From assembly GCA_036897095.1 (NCBI GenBank), contig JAYMSP010000517.1:1-48776 (forward strand): a stretch of 48,776 nt of DNA, written 5' to 3'. Below are positions 1 to 11,097 of the stretch, piece by piece. Source of the stretch: Plantago elongata (lineage: Eukaryota > Streptophyta > Magnoliopsida > Lamiales > Plantaginaceae). The notes under the pieces were generated by a model that was not told the DNA's origin, made no database searches, and worked only from the letters and a program-made list of their open reading frames with translations. The position numbers and the translations under genes were made by a program. The stretch's first letter is position 1; each line of letters begins with the position of its first letter.

Positions 1-906
1 CTTTGGGGTTAACTGATCTGAACTGAACTGGATGAAACTGAATTAAACTAAACTAAACTGAAGTAATGTATAAATTATAACTAAGCAGAGTTGAGCTAAA
101 TTGCACTTAATAGAACTGAACTGAAGTGATTTTAAGTTTTAGAGAACGAAGCCCAATTTTACATAGGTTATGTTTTGAATTTGGTAATACGAATAGTGTG
201 GACTTCGGCTGACTGTTTGTTGAGAATGGAACTTATCTATAAAAAGATATTTTTTTTCCTATATGACATGTCTCTTTGTTGAGAATGAACACCACTTTTA
301 TTTTATATATATATATATATATATATCTATATGTGTGTGTGTGTGTGTGTTTAAATTTGTTGAGGAACACAAAATTAAACCAATGTACTATACAATCAAA
401 GTATCTAAATGTTATTTAATCATATATGGATTAGAACATTAAAACTCAGACTATTTAATACCTTTAATCTTAAATTTTAACTATAAAATATTTTGATTTA
501 TTATTATATCAAAAATATAAAAAGTAAAGTTTTAACTTATTTAATACTTATATAGATCTTGTATATTTCGACATGATTCGCTTATTTGGCAACATGTCGT
601 AATTATAAATTTAACACCTGAAAAGTATTTGCTGGTGAAAATCTAACGATGGAAAAAACTATATTCTAATGTAATGTATGCCAATTATTTTAGTCTTTTA
701 TAAAAATGATCCAAACTCAAACTCTATTCTCATCACTTAAAATTTTATTTATTCCAATTTACTTCACTTCATATTCAATTTATTTAATTTAATTTTATAT
801 ACTACAAAAAATTCAATTTAGATACATTAATTCTTATGGTTGAGTAAAAAAACTTAGACTATATTATCTTCAACTTAAAATCAGTTTAGTCCAGTTCAGT
901 TCAACG
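1..906. repeat. Possible inverted-repeat element upstream of the O-fucosyltransferase gene
   Basis: No gene is visible here. The 14-base word TGAACTGAACTGGA at 19-32 recurs as its exact reverse complement at 890-903. The left end is full of loose AACTGAACTG-type repeats (10-135), and a GTGATTTTAAG-like word near 126 has a similar inverted counterpart near the right end. The interior is AT-rich and has no coding signal. This looks like a degenerate element with inverted ends, possibly cut by the window edge; the family is not recognised. Confidence 0.4.
304..350. repeat. (TA)n(TG)n microsatellite
   Basis: A run of TA dinucleotides (about 304-327) passes through a short CTATA break into a TG run (about 331-350). 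It is a compound simple repeat in the promoter-side flank of the O-fucosyltransferase gene and is likely length-variable between individuals. Confidence 0.9.
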
Positions 907-1056
907 GCGTAAAATCATTCACAAAACCAAGGAAGAAGTCGAAATTTACAGAAATACCCTTCCACACCACCACCACCACTTGCCTTCTCCCAAAAAAGAA
1001 CCATTCACAGATTCAATTGCTGATCTGAAGAAGCAACTAGCAAGTCAGTCACTCAC

Positions 1057-1080
1057 ATGGACTTGTGTCAGCATCTCTAG
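1057..1080 (+). other. Short upstream ORF in the O-fucosyltransferase leader
   Basis: An ATG at 1057 opens a 7-codon frame (MDLCQHL) that stops at 1080. This is 96 bases before the main ATG at 1176 and in a different frame. If the transcript starts upstream of it, ribosomes would meet this uORF first. Transcription start is not visible from sequence, so a regulatory role is only possible. Confidence 0.35.
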
Positions 1081-1175
1081 ATAATTTCCCCTTTCCATTT
1101 CCTCTCTCTCACACAAACACGCCGAGCCAAGCCGAGCCACTGAACACCAAGCTGGCGTACAGTCCTAAGCGAGCA

Positions 1176-4100
1176 ATGGCGGAGCTCCGCCATTCGAGCT
1201 CCCTCGGCAGCCGGGCATCGCCGTCGCCAACCGCCGCATCGTCACCACTATCTTCTACTCCCGCCGCCGATGACGACGATGGACGCGATCGGTTCCAGCG
1301 AGCTCGCTCTCTCCGTACCTATTTCCAATCATTTCTCCCCAAGGACGATCTCTACAGGTCGCATCCTTACTACAGGATCTCGATTGTCGTCCTGCTTGCA
1401 TTTGCTTTCATCGCTGTCATTGCTGTTTCTTCTCTCGTTAGGCGATTGGTAAGCGGATTTTGATTTTGTGTTATCTACCTGCATTGTTGGGAATTATCCG
1501 AGGTTTTATCTAGGTCTTAGGGCTTATTAAGCTCTTAACTTATCCTCTTCATTGCCCAAATGTTGTCGGTTATCGATTAGGTTTACTGCTTAAGTTGGAT
1601 ACAGAATGTTTTTAGTAATCTATTCTCGAATCGAAACCTGTATATATAAGCTGGACGTATGAATTGCTGCTATTTCATGATCACTAACTTAACATGGAAA
1701 TAGAATGATGGAAAATATGTACTAGTTTTAGGTGTATATTAGGATTCCATGATTTTAAAGCTATCCGTAAGTTGCCGCTGTAAGGGGGATTTAGATACGC
1801 TAGGAGGATGCTACTAACTTCTACACACTGATGATAACTCTTCCATAGCACATGCATTATGCTCTCCACATTAGTTTTCAGTCTAGAACTTGAGCTGTAG
1901 ATTGAAGAAACCAATCAATAGTAATATTACCGGTTGTCCTGTGACAAGTTAAGTCCTATCCTCGACATTCTGGGACACAGGAAATGTATATCTATATTAA
2001 AAAGTTGAAAGAAAAAGGTTTTTGCTAACTGATTGGAGGGAAGTCAAATAGGATGGGTCAGCTCAATAATTTCATTTGATGCTGGGTTTAAAAATGTCTA
2101 GTTTATTTTGGCTGTGTTCGGCACTTTGAATTATTAAGCAGGGAGTTATGGTTGATTCAAACAGGTCCTTTTGGGACTTGGGTCATATGAAATTAATTCA
2201 TTGGTTCTATGTTTAAGCATCCACTTTGTTTTGGCTTGCTAATAGATAGCATTTACTATTTTGTTTCTGGTCTTGTTCTCTTGTATTCTGGACAACTGAA
2301 GAGCTAAACTGATTATACATGTAAAGTTTGCCAAACTGGAAGCGATATTTTACCTCCAGTATCTGATGAATTCACTCTAAGCCTCCTCTCTTGGTTGCAG
2401 AATGCCCCTTATTTGTGCAAGAAAGATGGCATATCGCTTCAGTGTCCTTACGTAAGTTCTCAAAGATGACCTCATACCTACACATGCTTATATACTATTT
2501 TTGTTTTGACTATTATTCAAGTTGCATCAATCTGATTAGGTAAAGGAGCCTCCATCTCTCTGGGAAAATCCTCATTCTGCCACTACTTCGTGGAAGTCCT
2601 GTGCTGAAAGACGAGAAGGCATAATTTTAGGTACCAAAATGATTATGCAAATGTTATCTTTGAAGACCTGCACACAATGTTAGGACGAGAATAATTTTCA
2701 CCCAATTGTCTCCTTGTCGTGTTGCAGATCTTCCAGCTGAGAATGAAACGAATGGCTATATATTTATACATGCTGAGGGTGGTCTTAACCAGCAAAGGAT
2801 TGCTGTACGTAATCATTTTGGAACTTCTTGATTGAATATCATTTCTTATAGTTAGTTGGTGTCAAACATAATTGGAGAAGCATCTTTTGGCTCTAACGTG
2901 TACTCCTTACGGGCTTTGCCACTTCCAGTGTATCCTATTTAAGAAAAACGATTAATGGCAATTTAGATTTTCACTTGCATTGCCAGCAGTCCTTTTAGTA
3001 TGAAATTGTTCAATTTGTTCTCAAAATTTTAATCCTGTACTTTAAATCTCCAGGTTGAACTTTTGAAGACCTGGGACCCTCTTTTGGTCTCATACGTGTA
3101 GATAGTTGTGGATCAGCACTTGACTTTAAGTTTCCATATGTTTATGTGCAGATATGCAATGCTGTTGGTGTGGCAAAGATCTTGAATGCTACTCTAATAT
3201 TGCCTGTCTTGAAGCAAGATCAAATATGGAAAGACCAAACGTGGGTCACTTTCCTTTGAGCTTTGAATGGCTGAATTTAAGTTACTTGTATGTTTATGCA
3301 AAGCAATAACTGTAACAACTAACAACTCGAGCCATATCTGTTAATTAATACAATTATTGGTGCAGGAAATTCGAAGATATATTTGACGTTGATCATTTTA
3401 TTGACTACTTGAAAGATGATGTGAGAATTGTGAGAGATATTCCAGAATGGTTTACCGACAAAGCAGAGCTGTTCAGTAGTATAAGGTAGGTTATGTACAT
3501 ATATTCTTACTCTGTCCTGTAAGATTTGTGTGCTCGTAAACGCTATGGAAGCCATCTAATTTTGATAACATGTTACATAGAAGTGTTACATTAGCTTGAC
3601 CTGAATTTTTATTGTTTATTTACTCACAAAGTACCCTACACATATGTTGAAGTCTAGGTTTCTATGATCATTGACGGGGCAGGTAGTAATAAATTGTAAG
3701 TTTTAATTAGCTCTCTTTGAACTTTGTTCTTGATTTGGTCCATCAAGATGCTGCACAAAACCTTGTGGATGTAAATTAGAGGGCGGCTCACTGTTTTATT
3801 TGGATATTTTGTTTGAAAATTAAATGGAAGTACCTGAAATAATTAGAATCCTGTTGATTGTGGATCTCATCAAATTGTTATGATCCAAAACAGGCGTACG
3901 GTGAAGAACATTCCAAAGTATGCCCCTGCAGACTTCTATATTGACAATGTTTTACCTCGTATCAAGGAGAAGAAGATAATGGCATTGAAACCTTTTGTTG
4001 ATAGACTTGGGTAAGCCTTCAGTTTTAGTAAATGTGATGCATTTCATGCTTCCGACATTTACAAATGTGCAATTTCACGTCTTCCTTAATTGTCAGGTAT

Positions 4101-5944
4101 GATAATGTTCCTCAAGAAATCAACCGGCTAAGATGTAGAGTAAATTATCATGCCTTGAAATTTCTTCCTGAGATTGAGCAGATGGCAGATTTACTTCTAT
4201 CTAGGATGAGAAACCGAACTGGTAGTCCAAATCCTTTCATGTGAGTAAAATGGATCATATGAATAATTCCTTCTCTCTTTTATTTGTAAGTTATATATAT
4301 GGAAGAATTATACTTTCGCACAAAAGACTTTATATGTTCTTTGTCTCAGGGCTCTTCATCTGAGGTTTGAAAAAGGTATGGTTGGCCTTTCATTCTGTGA
4401 TTTCGTCGGAACTAGGGTGGAGAAAGCTCTTATGGCTTTGTACCGATTAAAAGAATGGCCTCGACGCTTTAAGGTATTCTATCATCTCTGCGGATAGTCA
4501 CATTGAAATTCAGAGAAGTTACATGTTCTTGTATGATTATTGTCAAGTATGAAAGGAAATAAACAAAGCTTGTGTTATGAAAATTACGACACCTTCATGT
4601 GTCGGGTATTCAAAGTATTATCTTTATTATTTGGTGGAAATGGTATTAGTATTACCATATGTGTAACTCTCTTATAAGTAGTGAGCTGGTACGTGTAACT
4701 TTGCAGGCCGTGCATTATATTTTCATAACTACTTGGTTTTATCTGTTGATATCTCTTTAGTTTGCCAGTAGTAGCCAAACTAAGGTCTTCTTTCGTTTCT
4801 TGGTCTCAGGATGGCTCTCATCTTTGGGCCCTGGCTCTGCAGAAGCGGAAGGAGGGGCGCTGCCCCCTTGAACCTGGTGAGGTAGCAGTGATGCTTCGTG
4901 CAATGGGCTATCCTAAAGAAACTCAAATATATGTAGCATCTGGGCAGGTTTATGGTGGACAAAACCGCATGGCACCACTGAGGAACATGTTCCCCAATCT
5001 TGTAAGGATGCAATTCTTATTTGTTTAGGGATGCATCTTCCGTTCAGTTCATTTTCTCATCCTGTCATTGCCTGTCCAGCTAATTGGAAGTGTGTTTGTT
5101 ATAGCGCTATTGAAGTACATGATTTTTGGTATTTTAACACCCTCACCCTCACCACTCCATTGTGAGAGCATACAAAGTTTGCAAACATCCCCTGTCTGCT
5201 CTACAAACTTTCTGATGCATCGGCTATTTGCTGAATTGTGTACTGTTGTATTATGCGACCTGATGGTTAAATCTCCTCAAACTTGGCATAGATGACATTA
5301 ACCCTCATTTTGTTTTATGCCAATATACACATCTCTAAAAATGTTCTTTAGTGAGTCATTATACATCTCACTACAACTGCCTGTTTGCATCTAGATTTGT
5401 TACAGGATATGTTTGCAAATTGCAACTTCCCATATTTCAGAAGGTGCTTAGGATTTGACAATTTTGTAGTTCACATTGCATTTTGTGAAGTGTGAAGTGG
5501 CCTCCTTAACGTAAATTGAAATATACAGAACATAGATTCTTTGATAAATATGTGAAGAAATTTTAATTAGGCTACACATTACAGGTTACAAAAGAGGAAC
5601 TGGCCACTAAGTTGGAGCTAGATGGCTTCAGGAAGCATGTGACTAGCTTAGCGGCTCTGGATTTCTTGGTGTGCTTGAAGTCTGATGTCTTTGTCATGAC
5701 CCATGGAGGAAATTTTGCAAAGCTCATAATTGGACACAGGCGCTACATGGGTCACCGACAAAAATCCATCAAACCGGACAAGGGTCTCATGTCCAAATCT
5801 TTAGGTGACCCCTACATGGGTTGGGCCACATTCGTTGAGGATGTCATGGAAACCCACCAGACCCGAACTGGATTACCAGAAGAAACCTTTCCCAACTATG
5901 ACATCTGGGAGAACCCTTTAACACCTTGCATGTGTAGAACATGA
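1176..5944 (+). CDS. O-fucosyltransferase family protein (DUF246 type), Golgi type II membrane protein
   Basis: Eleven exons join in frame to 545 aa: 1176-1448, 2401-2451, 2540-2630, 2728-2804, 3152-3240, 3366-3485, 3894-4010, 4097-4240, 4350-4473, 4810-5001, 5585-5944. The plant family is predicted to move fucose from GDP-fucose to protein or glycan acceptors in the Golgi. The N-terminus is a Ser/Pro-rich tail and an acidic stretch (32-35), followed by one hydrophobic segment at about 68-88, as in a signal anchor. Family landmarks include EGGLNQQR after the anchor, HLRFEKGM (about 324-331), the C-terminal THGGNFAKLIIGHRRYMGH (about 465-483) and a Cys-rich end (PCMCRT). The ATG at 1176 was chosen because the longer frame upstream starts only with GTG. 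All introns are GT-AG. The acceptor substrate cannot be told from sequence. The position next to the GH27 gene matches Arabidopsis At3g26370-At3g26380. Confidence 0.93.
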
Positions 5945-6947
5945 TTATTATAGTTATAGTGTAGCAAAGAGAATAGGAAATTTGTTAATGTTCTCAAGCC
6001 AGCCTAGAATTTTGAAGTGAGTTTTGTCACTGAAAGATAGTGTGTTGAAGATACATATGGAAAGCCTTTGGAGATGCAAGTATAGAGTTGCCATGTCTGG
6101 ATGGAGAATCATGATCTTATGCTGCTGTGGGCCTGTGGCACCTCACCAACCATATAGGGATATATCCGTGTTCTAATTCATTCTCTATAGAGATTATAGT
6201 TATGTGTATATCTTCTGTGAAATGATTGTCTGTGACTCTTTGTAATTGATCTAATTCTCATTGGCATTGCATCTGTTATTCATTTGATTGCAACCATGGC
6301 AATTAACACTTGGCACTTCTTCATACTATTGAAATATATTATTCGCTATCTCATGCTACATACTAACTTCATATACATTAAATTGATGGTTGACGTGCAG
6401 TTTTGGGTGAGTGAAAATCTAAATGGAAAAAATATATTTTTAGTGTCTAAATGTGTAATTTATGTGTAAAGATAGACATTGTTTATGATTTGCTTGACGT
6501 AAGGTAGTAACTTGTTTGCTCTAGTAATGTGTTTTTCTTAGTAATATAATATGAGACTTCGTGAAAGTATAAGAGATGATGAATGTATGGATTTTGCAGA
6601 ACGTGGAACGGAGGGATAGTCTTATACATGGCATGATGGTAGGTTTTGGTTGTCGTTCTCTCAATTCAATAGTTGAGTATCTTCCAATCTTGAAAATAGA
6701 CATGTTATCTACTTGTGATTCACAAAAATATTCCTAATTTACATACATACTATCACAGACTTAACGTAATGATCAGAGGACCAGTTTCCCGGGAAATAAT
6801 GTGAATTTAAATGGTACTTGCTTGGATCACGCCATCACGGGAATCAATCGTTAGATGAACACATTCAGATACACCCATGTATAATTTATACACTGATATA
6901 TATGGTTTAAATTCATCACTCTCTGTTTTACTCCCTCAGAAATTTTG
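5945..6947. other. Intergenic spacer after the O-fucosyltransferase gene
   Basis: This stretch holds the presumed 3' untranslated region of the O-fucosyltransferase gene and then AT-rich spacer up to the TATA box of the alpha-galactosidase relic. I see no coding exon, RNA gene or clear repeat in it. Confidence 0.6.
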
Positions 6948-6955
6948 TATAAATA
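6948..6955 (+). promoter_or_regulatory. TATA box retained by the alpha-galactosidase relic
   Basis: TATAAATA lies 37 bases before the ATG of the signal-peptide-like first exon of the pseudogene. A similar ACTATAAATC lies about 60 bases before the ATG of the intact copy, so the relic may still be transcribed. Confidence 0.4.
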
Positions 6956-9314
6956 AAGATTAATTAAGCAGTGAACTCATCAATATGGTCACCACAAGAA
7001 GATTAATCCAATTAAACTCGTTCTTCCTCTCCACTCTTGTAATTTTAAGGTTTTTTCTTGCACTATTATTAACCATTCATTTTAGCTCATTATTCTTCCC
7101 ATGCATTTGGATTACTTTCTGTTGTTGGTAGCTTCCATTCTTTGCTGATGCATTTGGAGTATATATTGTCTTTCATGTTTTCGCAGTTAAACATGACTGC
7201 ATATTTGGTCTGGTCTATAGTCTGGGTGCGATAAGCTATGTTTCAAAGGTAAAAATATATTATACCTAGTCACAAACGTTAGTTACTCCAGAGTCATAGC
7301 AAATGCAATGAGGATTGAACAAACACAACATATGCTACTGTGAGCCTAACAAATAATCGCCAAATCATGCAGGTTTTGACAGAAGTTAACTGACCAATCA
7401 TATATTCAGTGTCCCCTGAAACTAACGTCTCACCGGACATGGCAAAGTTTATAAGTGGTATTGTCAACATGTATAGAATCACCAGGGATGACTGGGATTA
7501 TTGGATAGATGTTGCTTTTCATTTTGATATTAGTCGATAAATTATTTGCCTTGCATACTCCTTTGATTTAAGATGTTCCTTGGTCCTTCACTCTGCCAGC
7601 TAGTTGCATGTTTACAATGTCAACTTCTCCTGTGTTTTGATTAGAGATTTTTCGGCTGTTAATATGATTGGAGTGGAAGGACTCAGCGGAAAGTCCTTGC
7701 CGGACTTAGATATGCTACCCTTAGGATGGCTTACCAATCAAGGTAAACTTGATTGAATCCATTTCTTTTCAGAAATTTAAAGGTGTAGATGATTCAAAAG
7801 CCTATTTGAATTTCATCCAGTACCTCTTGCTTTTTCTTTGGTAGGTTCAAATGGAGGCCCTTACAGAAAATCTTAACTTACTCTCGACAAACAAAGATCC
7901 CAGGTACTTGAGCATAATTATCCTTGCATTTTCATCGTGTTGTAAACTCTTTGACAGATTGGTAATTGTAATATGTCCTGGCTCTGCTTATGACGTGTTG
8001 AATGCATCTTCCGCTCTGATAATATAACGCGGAATCATTTGGCAGATGACATTATGGTCAATAGCCAAGTCACCTCTCATGTTCGGAGGAGATATGAGAA
8101 ACCTTGATGATTGGCCATTCAGTTTAATCAGCAATCCCACTCTATTGGAGATAAACACCTTCAGCTCAAATAACATGGAGGCACGTTGTCCTTTTCACTA
8201 GTGAATCTCATTATGAATGTGGCAGAATGTTTAGTCTAAACCATACCTGTAAGTGCAGTTTCCTTACATTTCAAGCACGAAACTCAGTCGAGGAAGAAAT
8301 ATGAAGGAACAAAGTATCCTGAGGCTAAGTCGGTGTGAAGATGATCATGCAAAAGAATGGAATGCTAGACATGTTGAAGGTGACCTTGAACAAATATGCT
8401 GGAAACTGAACTCCAGTACTTCACATGAAAGGCCGTTTTGCCTATTCAAGCGAAGCCCTCCTCTCTCCCTGTAACAATTCTATACCTTCACAAAAATAAC
8501 AAGATAATTTTTGACTTTTAAGGAGAAAATGATACTTACATTATTTTGTCGTGCATTCGTTCCTATTATGTAGGGATGAAGATGCAACCTACGAACAACG
8601 CTATGATGGCAAGGTCCAATTACTAAAGACAAGAAGAGCATCAGTTTGCCTTGGTGCTTCGCCAAACCAAAAACTCACTTTCGAAGGACTGAAAAGGGGC
8701 TCATTTTCACCTTGCAGCCGGGATGCCAACCAGGTAACCTCTAGGGCTGTTTCTACAAAATAAATTTTCAGCTCTCGAGGACAGAAAATACGCACAAGGG
8801 AGTCGTATACACAAATCACTATTCATGGATTAGCTTTAATTTTAAACATGTGCGTGCTTTATAACTTGCTTATGCAAGCTGCAAGCTCTATACTTTTATC
8901 TGTTCTGGAGTTTTCTAGTTCTTGAGCTAAATAATGGGATCCATTGTATTGACAGATGTGGGAGCTGAACTATGACGGTAGTCTGAGAAATAGCTATTCT
9001 AGCCTATGTGCATCACTGACCACAGTCCGAGGTCATACTTCGTATTTGGATAAAATTTCATATATAATCTGTTACCATACTGCATTTGGTAATTTAGCTG
9101 ACTTCCATGCACAGCTGAATCGGATTCTTCTAACGGAGTTGTGCTTGGATAGCAACAGGAGGAAAAGGTCTGTCTTCTTCCAAGTCCTCAGTTATTTGAT
9201 GCATACGGCTTCTCAATTCGATGTCAATCATAAGTTAATCGAGATAGCATATGCAGAAGCAGAACAACAAGGTTGGTTCCACATTCGACAAAATTTTCTG
9301 CCAGCCCCATAATC

Positions 9315-9824
9315 AGCATTATGACTGAGGCTACCTTTTGATTACTTGGCTCTTCATTCAAGTGTCATCATTAAGAACTTGACATAAGAGAATGCTACAG
9401 CTCAAATAATCTGTCAAGTTGACAAGCTACATCTAATGATCTGTTACCTAATTAATTATTACTGAGTTTAAGTTGGTCCAATTAAGCCCATGAGTTCAAT
9501 CGAGAAGTAAAAAGCAGCAAGTCACATCCCACATCAGTAGAGGATTGAGAGAGAAGCAGTATATATAGGACAGAAGCAAGGTTGTAGAGCACGACCTTAC
9601 TTGAACAGGATCTGTTCTATAGGATTGTACTTCTGCATCCTTGATTTCTAAGGAGACATAAACCTAAGCCTGGTGGATGAATTAAGGCTGCTCGACCAGG
9701 GCGTGATTAACAGCTTCGTTTGGTTCAGTTGAGCCACCTGATGTAGTAGGGGATCGTTCTTGGCTAGCCATAGCTGGCAAGGATGGTCTTAAAGCTGTCT
9801 GACAGGCTACCTCCTTTTTTTTTT
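9315..9824. other. Non-coding spacer inside the alpha-galactosidase relic
   Basis: This stretch lies between the diverged exon 13 region and the duplicated exon 14 of the relic. It is longer than the 152-base intron at the same place in the intact gene, so something was probably inserted. I recognise no transposon ends in it. Confidence 0.4.
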
Positions 9825-10153
9825 AGCTTCCGTGGTAGTTTGTCCGTCCCATTCGTGCCGAGTGTCCTTGGGATTGAGATATTGCATATTGGTGGTGTCT
9901 ATTCTAATTTAAGAAATCCATTGTCTAGTTCCAGGAGAAGTCTATGCTGCGATTTTCAACATGGACCTGGAGAAGACTTCAGTATCAGCTTCCGTGATAG
10001 TTTGTCCGTCCCATTCATGCGGAGCATTGCCCTTGGGATTGAGATATTGCCTACTGGTGGTGTCTCTTCTAATTTAAAAAGTCCATTGTCTTGTTCCAGG
10101 AGAAGTCTATGCTGCGATTTTCAACATGGACCTGGAGAAGACTTGAGTATCAG
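9825..10153 (+). repeat. Tandem duplication of the last intron/exon junction of the relic
   Basis: Two adjacent direct copies with a period of about 162 bases, at 9825-9988 and 9987-10153, each begin AGCTTCCGTG and end in the start of exon 14 (GGAGAAGTCTATGCTGCG...). The two differ by scattered substitutions and a 3-base indel. Each copy carries an intron 3' end, a CCAG acceptor and the first 40 or so bases of exon 14, so the relic has two potential exon 14 acceptors. The similarity suggests duplication after the gene had begun to decay. Confidence 0.88.
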
Positions 10154-10314
10154 TAAAGATCGCGGACTTAGCTAAGGCACTACCGGGTGGAATATCAGGT
10201 TCATGTGAAGGCAGGGAAGAATGGAGTGGAGGGGACTTTGGGATTGTGGAAGATTCATTATCAACAAAAGTTGAGGGTCATGGATGTGCAGTTTTTGTAC
10301 TCAACTGTTCCTAG

Positions 10315-11031
10315 AATTCAAGTACTTGTTGTTTCATGTTTATGTATGGCATTTATTAACAGATGATGTGAAATTCTTGCAAAATCCATGTTCTTATGCC
10401 AGATAAAGAGAAATTATACTACTTTCTTTTGCCCAAGTGATTGTCACATATACCATCCATCCAATTGTCTTCCAAGTTGTTTGGGAAAAGTAAGTTTTTT
10501 GTACTAGGATTCTCACAGATGAAGTTGTTACTGCACTAAATAATGGTATTTAGCATTAGCAAACTACTTGGTTCTTGTACTATTAATTCATCATAGAGCT
10601 CTTTGAGGAGTCATTTATATTTGTAACAGATAGGCTTAATCCATTTTAACAAGAAATAGATACAAATTCAACGATAAATTGAGGTGGGACTGGGGATCGA
10701 GTGGATAGTAATTCGGAAACATGGATTGTAAATTGTCATTGCACACATAAAAATGATATTATTACTTTGTCAAACTAGACTCTAAATTTCAATAATGAAT
10801 AACGATATATACAACTGAATAACGATATATACAACTCAACCACTAATCGATTGAGACTTATCATCTGTACTGTTACTCAAAATCATGGGACCATAATTGA
10901 GCTAGATTTCCTCGAATGGTGTAATGGATAACTAATGAAACGCAAAGAACCTTTTGTATCTTTCTCACTACTTCTTGGACACATTCACATAACCATGAAT
11001 CATCAAAGACTCACAGACATCAGTCACATCA
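10315..11031. other. Intergenic spacer before the intact alpha-galactosidase
   Basis: I see no coding signal. The spacer contains one small perfect tandem repeat, two copies of a 20-base unit (TGAATAACGATATATACAAC) at 10796-10835, and ends in the TATA box of the alpha-galactosidase promoter. Confidence 0.6.
10796..10835. repeat. Two perfect copies of a 20-base tandem repeat
   Basis: TGAATAACGATATATACAAC occurs twice head to tail (10796-10815 and 10816-10835), about 260 bases before the alpha-galactosidase ATG. Confidence 0.9.
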
Positions 11032-11039
11032 CTATAAAT
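11032..11039 (+). promoter_or_regulatory. Probable TATA box of the alpha-galactosidase gene
   Basis: CTATAAAT sits 66 bases before the start codon at 11098, which would leave a leader of about 30-35 bases. The position and consensus are good, but the transcription start itself is not visible. Confidence 0.5.
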
Positions 11040-11097
11040 CCAATCATGGTAAATCTTGCATTCCCACTACAGAATTCTCCTCTCCTCAACAATTGCC

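Larger units (their letters stand above)
6985..10314 (+). pseudogene. Decayed tandem copy of the GH27 alpha-galactosidase gene
   Basis: This is a broken duplicate of the intact gene at 11098-15308. Recognisable pieces are exon 1 (6985-7049, signal-peptide-like, MVTTRRLIQLNSFFLSTLVI), exon 5 (7187-7248), exon 6 (7373-7536), exon 7 (7645-7742), exon 8 (7845-7903), exon 9 (8046-8180), exon 10 (8259-8470), exon 11 (8574-8733), exon 12 (8956-9031), a diverged exon 13 (from about 9115) and exon 14 (about 10105-10314). Exons 5, 7, 8, 9, 11 and 12 have the same lengths as in the intact gene. Exons 2-4, which carry the start of the barrel, are missing. Exon 6 has a TGA (7391-7393) and has lost its GT donor (CG|AT). 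Exon 8 has a TAA (7874-7876), the exon 9 donor is GC, and exon 14 has an in-frame TGA. The nucleophile motif VKHDC remains in exon 5 but the following GDDFSLDE has become GLVYSLGA. No functional enzyme is expected. Confidence 0.9.

Noticed and set aside
1065..1175. In-frame extension of the O-fucosyltransferase to a GTG codon
   Set aside because: GTG is not a usual plant start codon, and the ATG at 1176 gives a normal signal-anchor N-terminus.
5068..5295. 75-codon frame in the last intron of the O-fucosyltransferase gene
   Set aside because: It lies wholly inside a GT-AG intron whose flanking exons join perfectly in phase.
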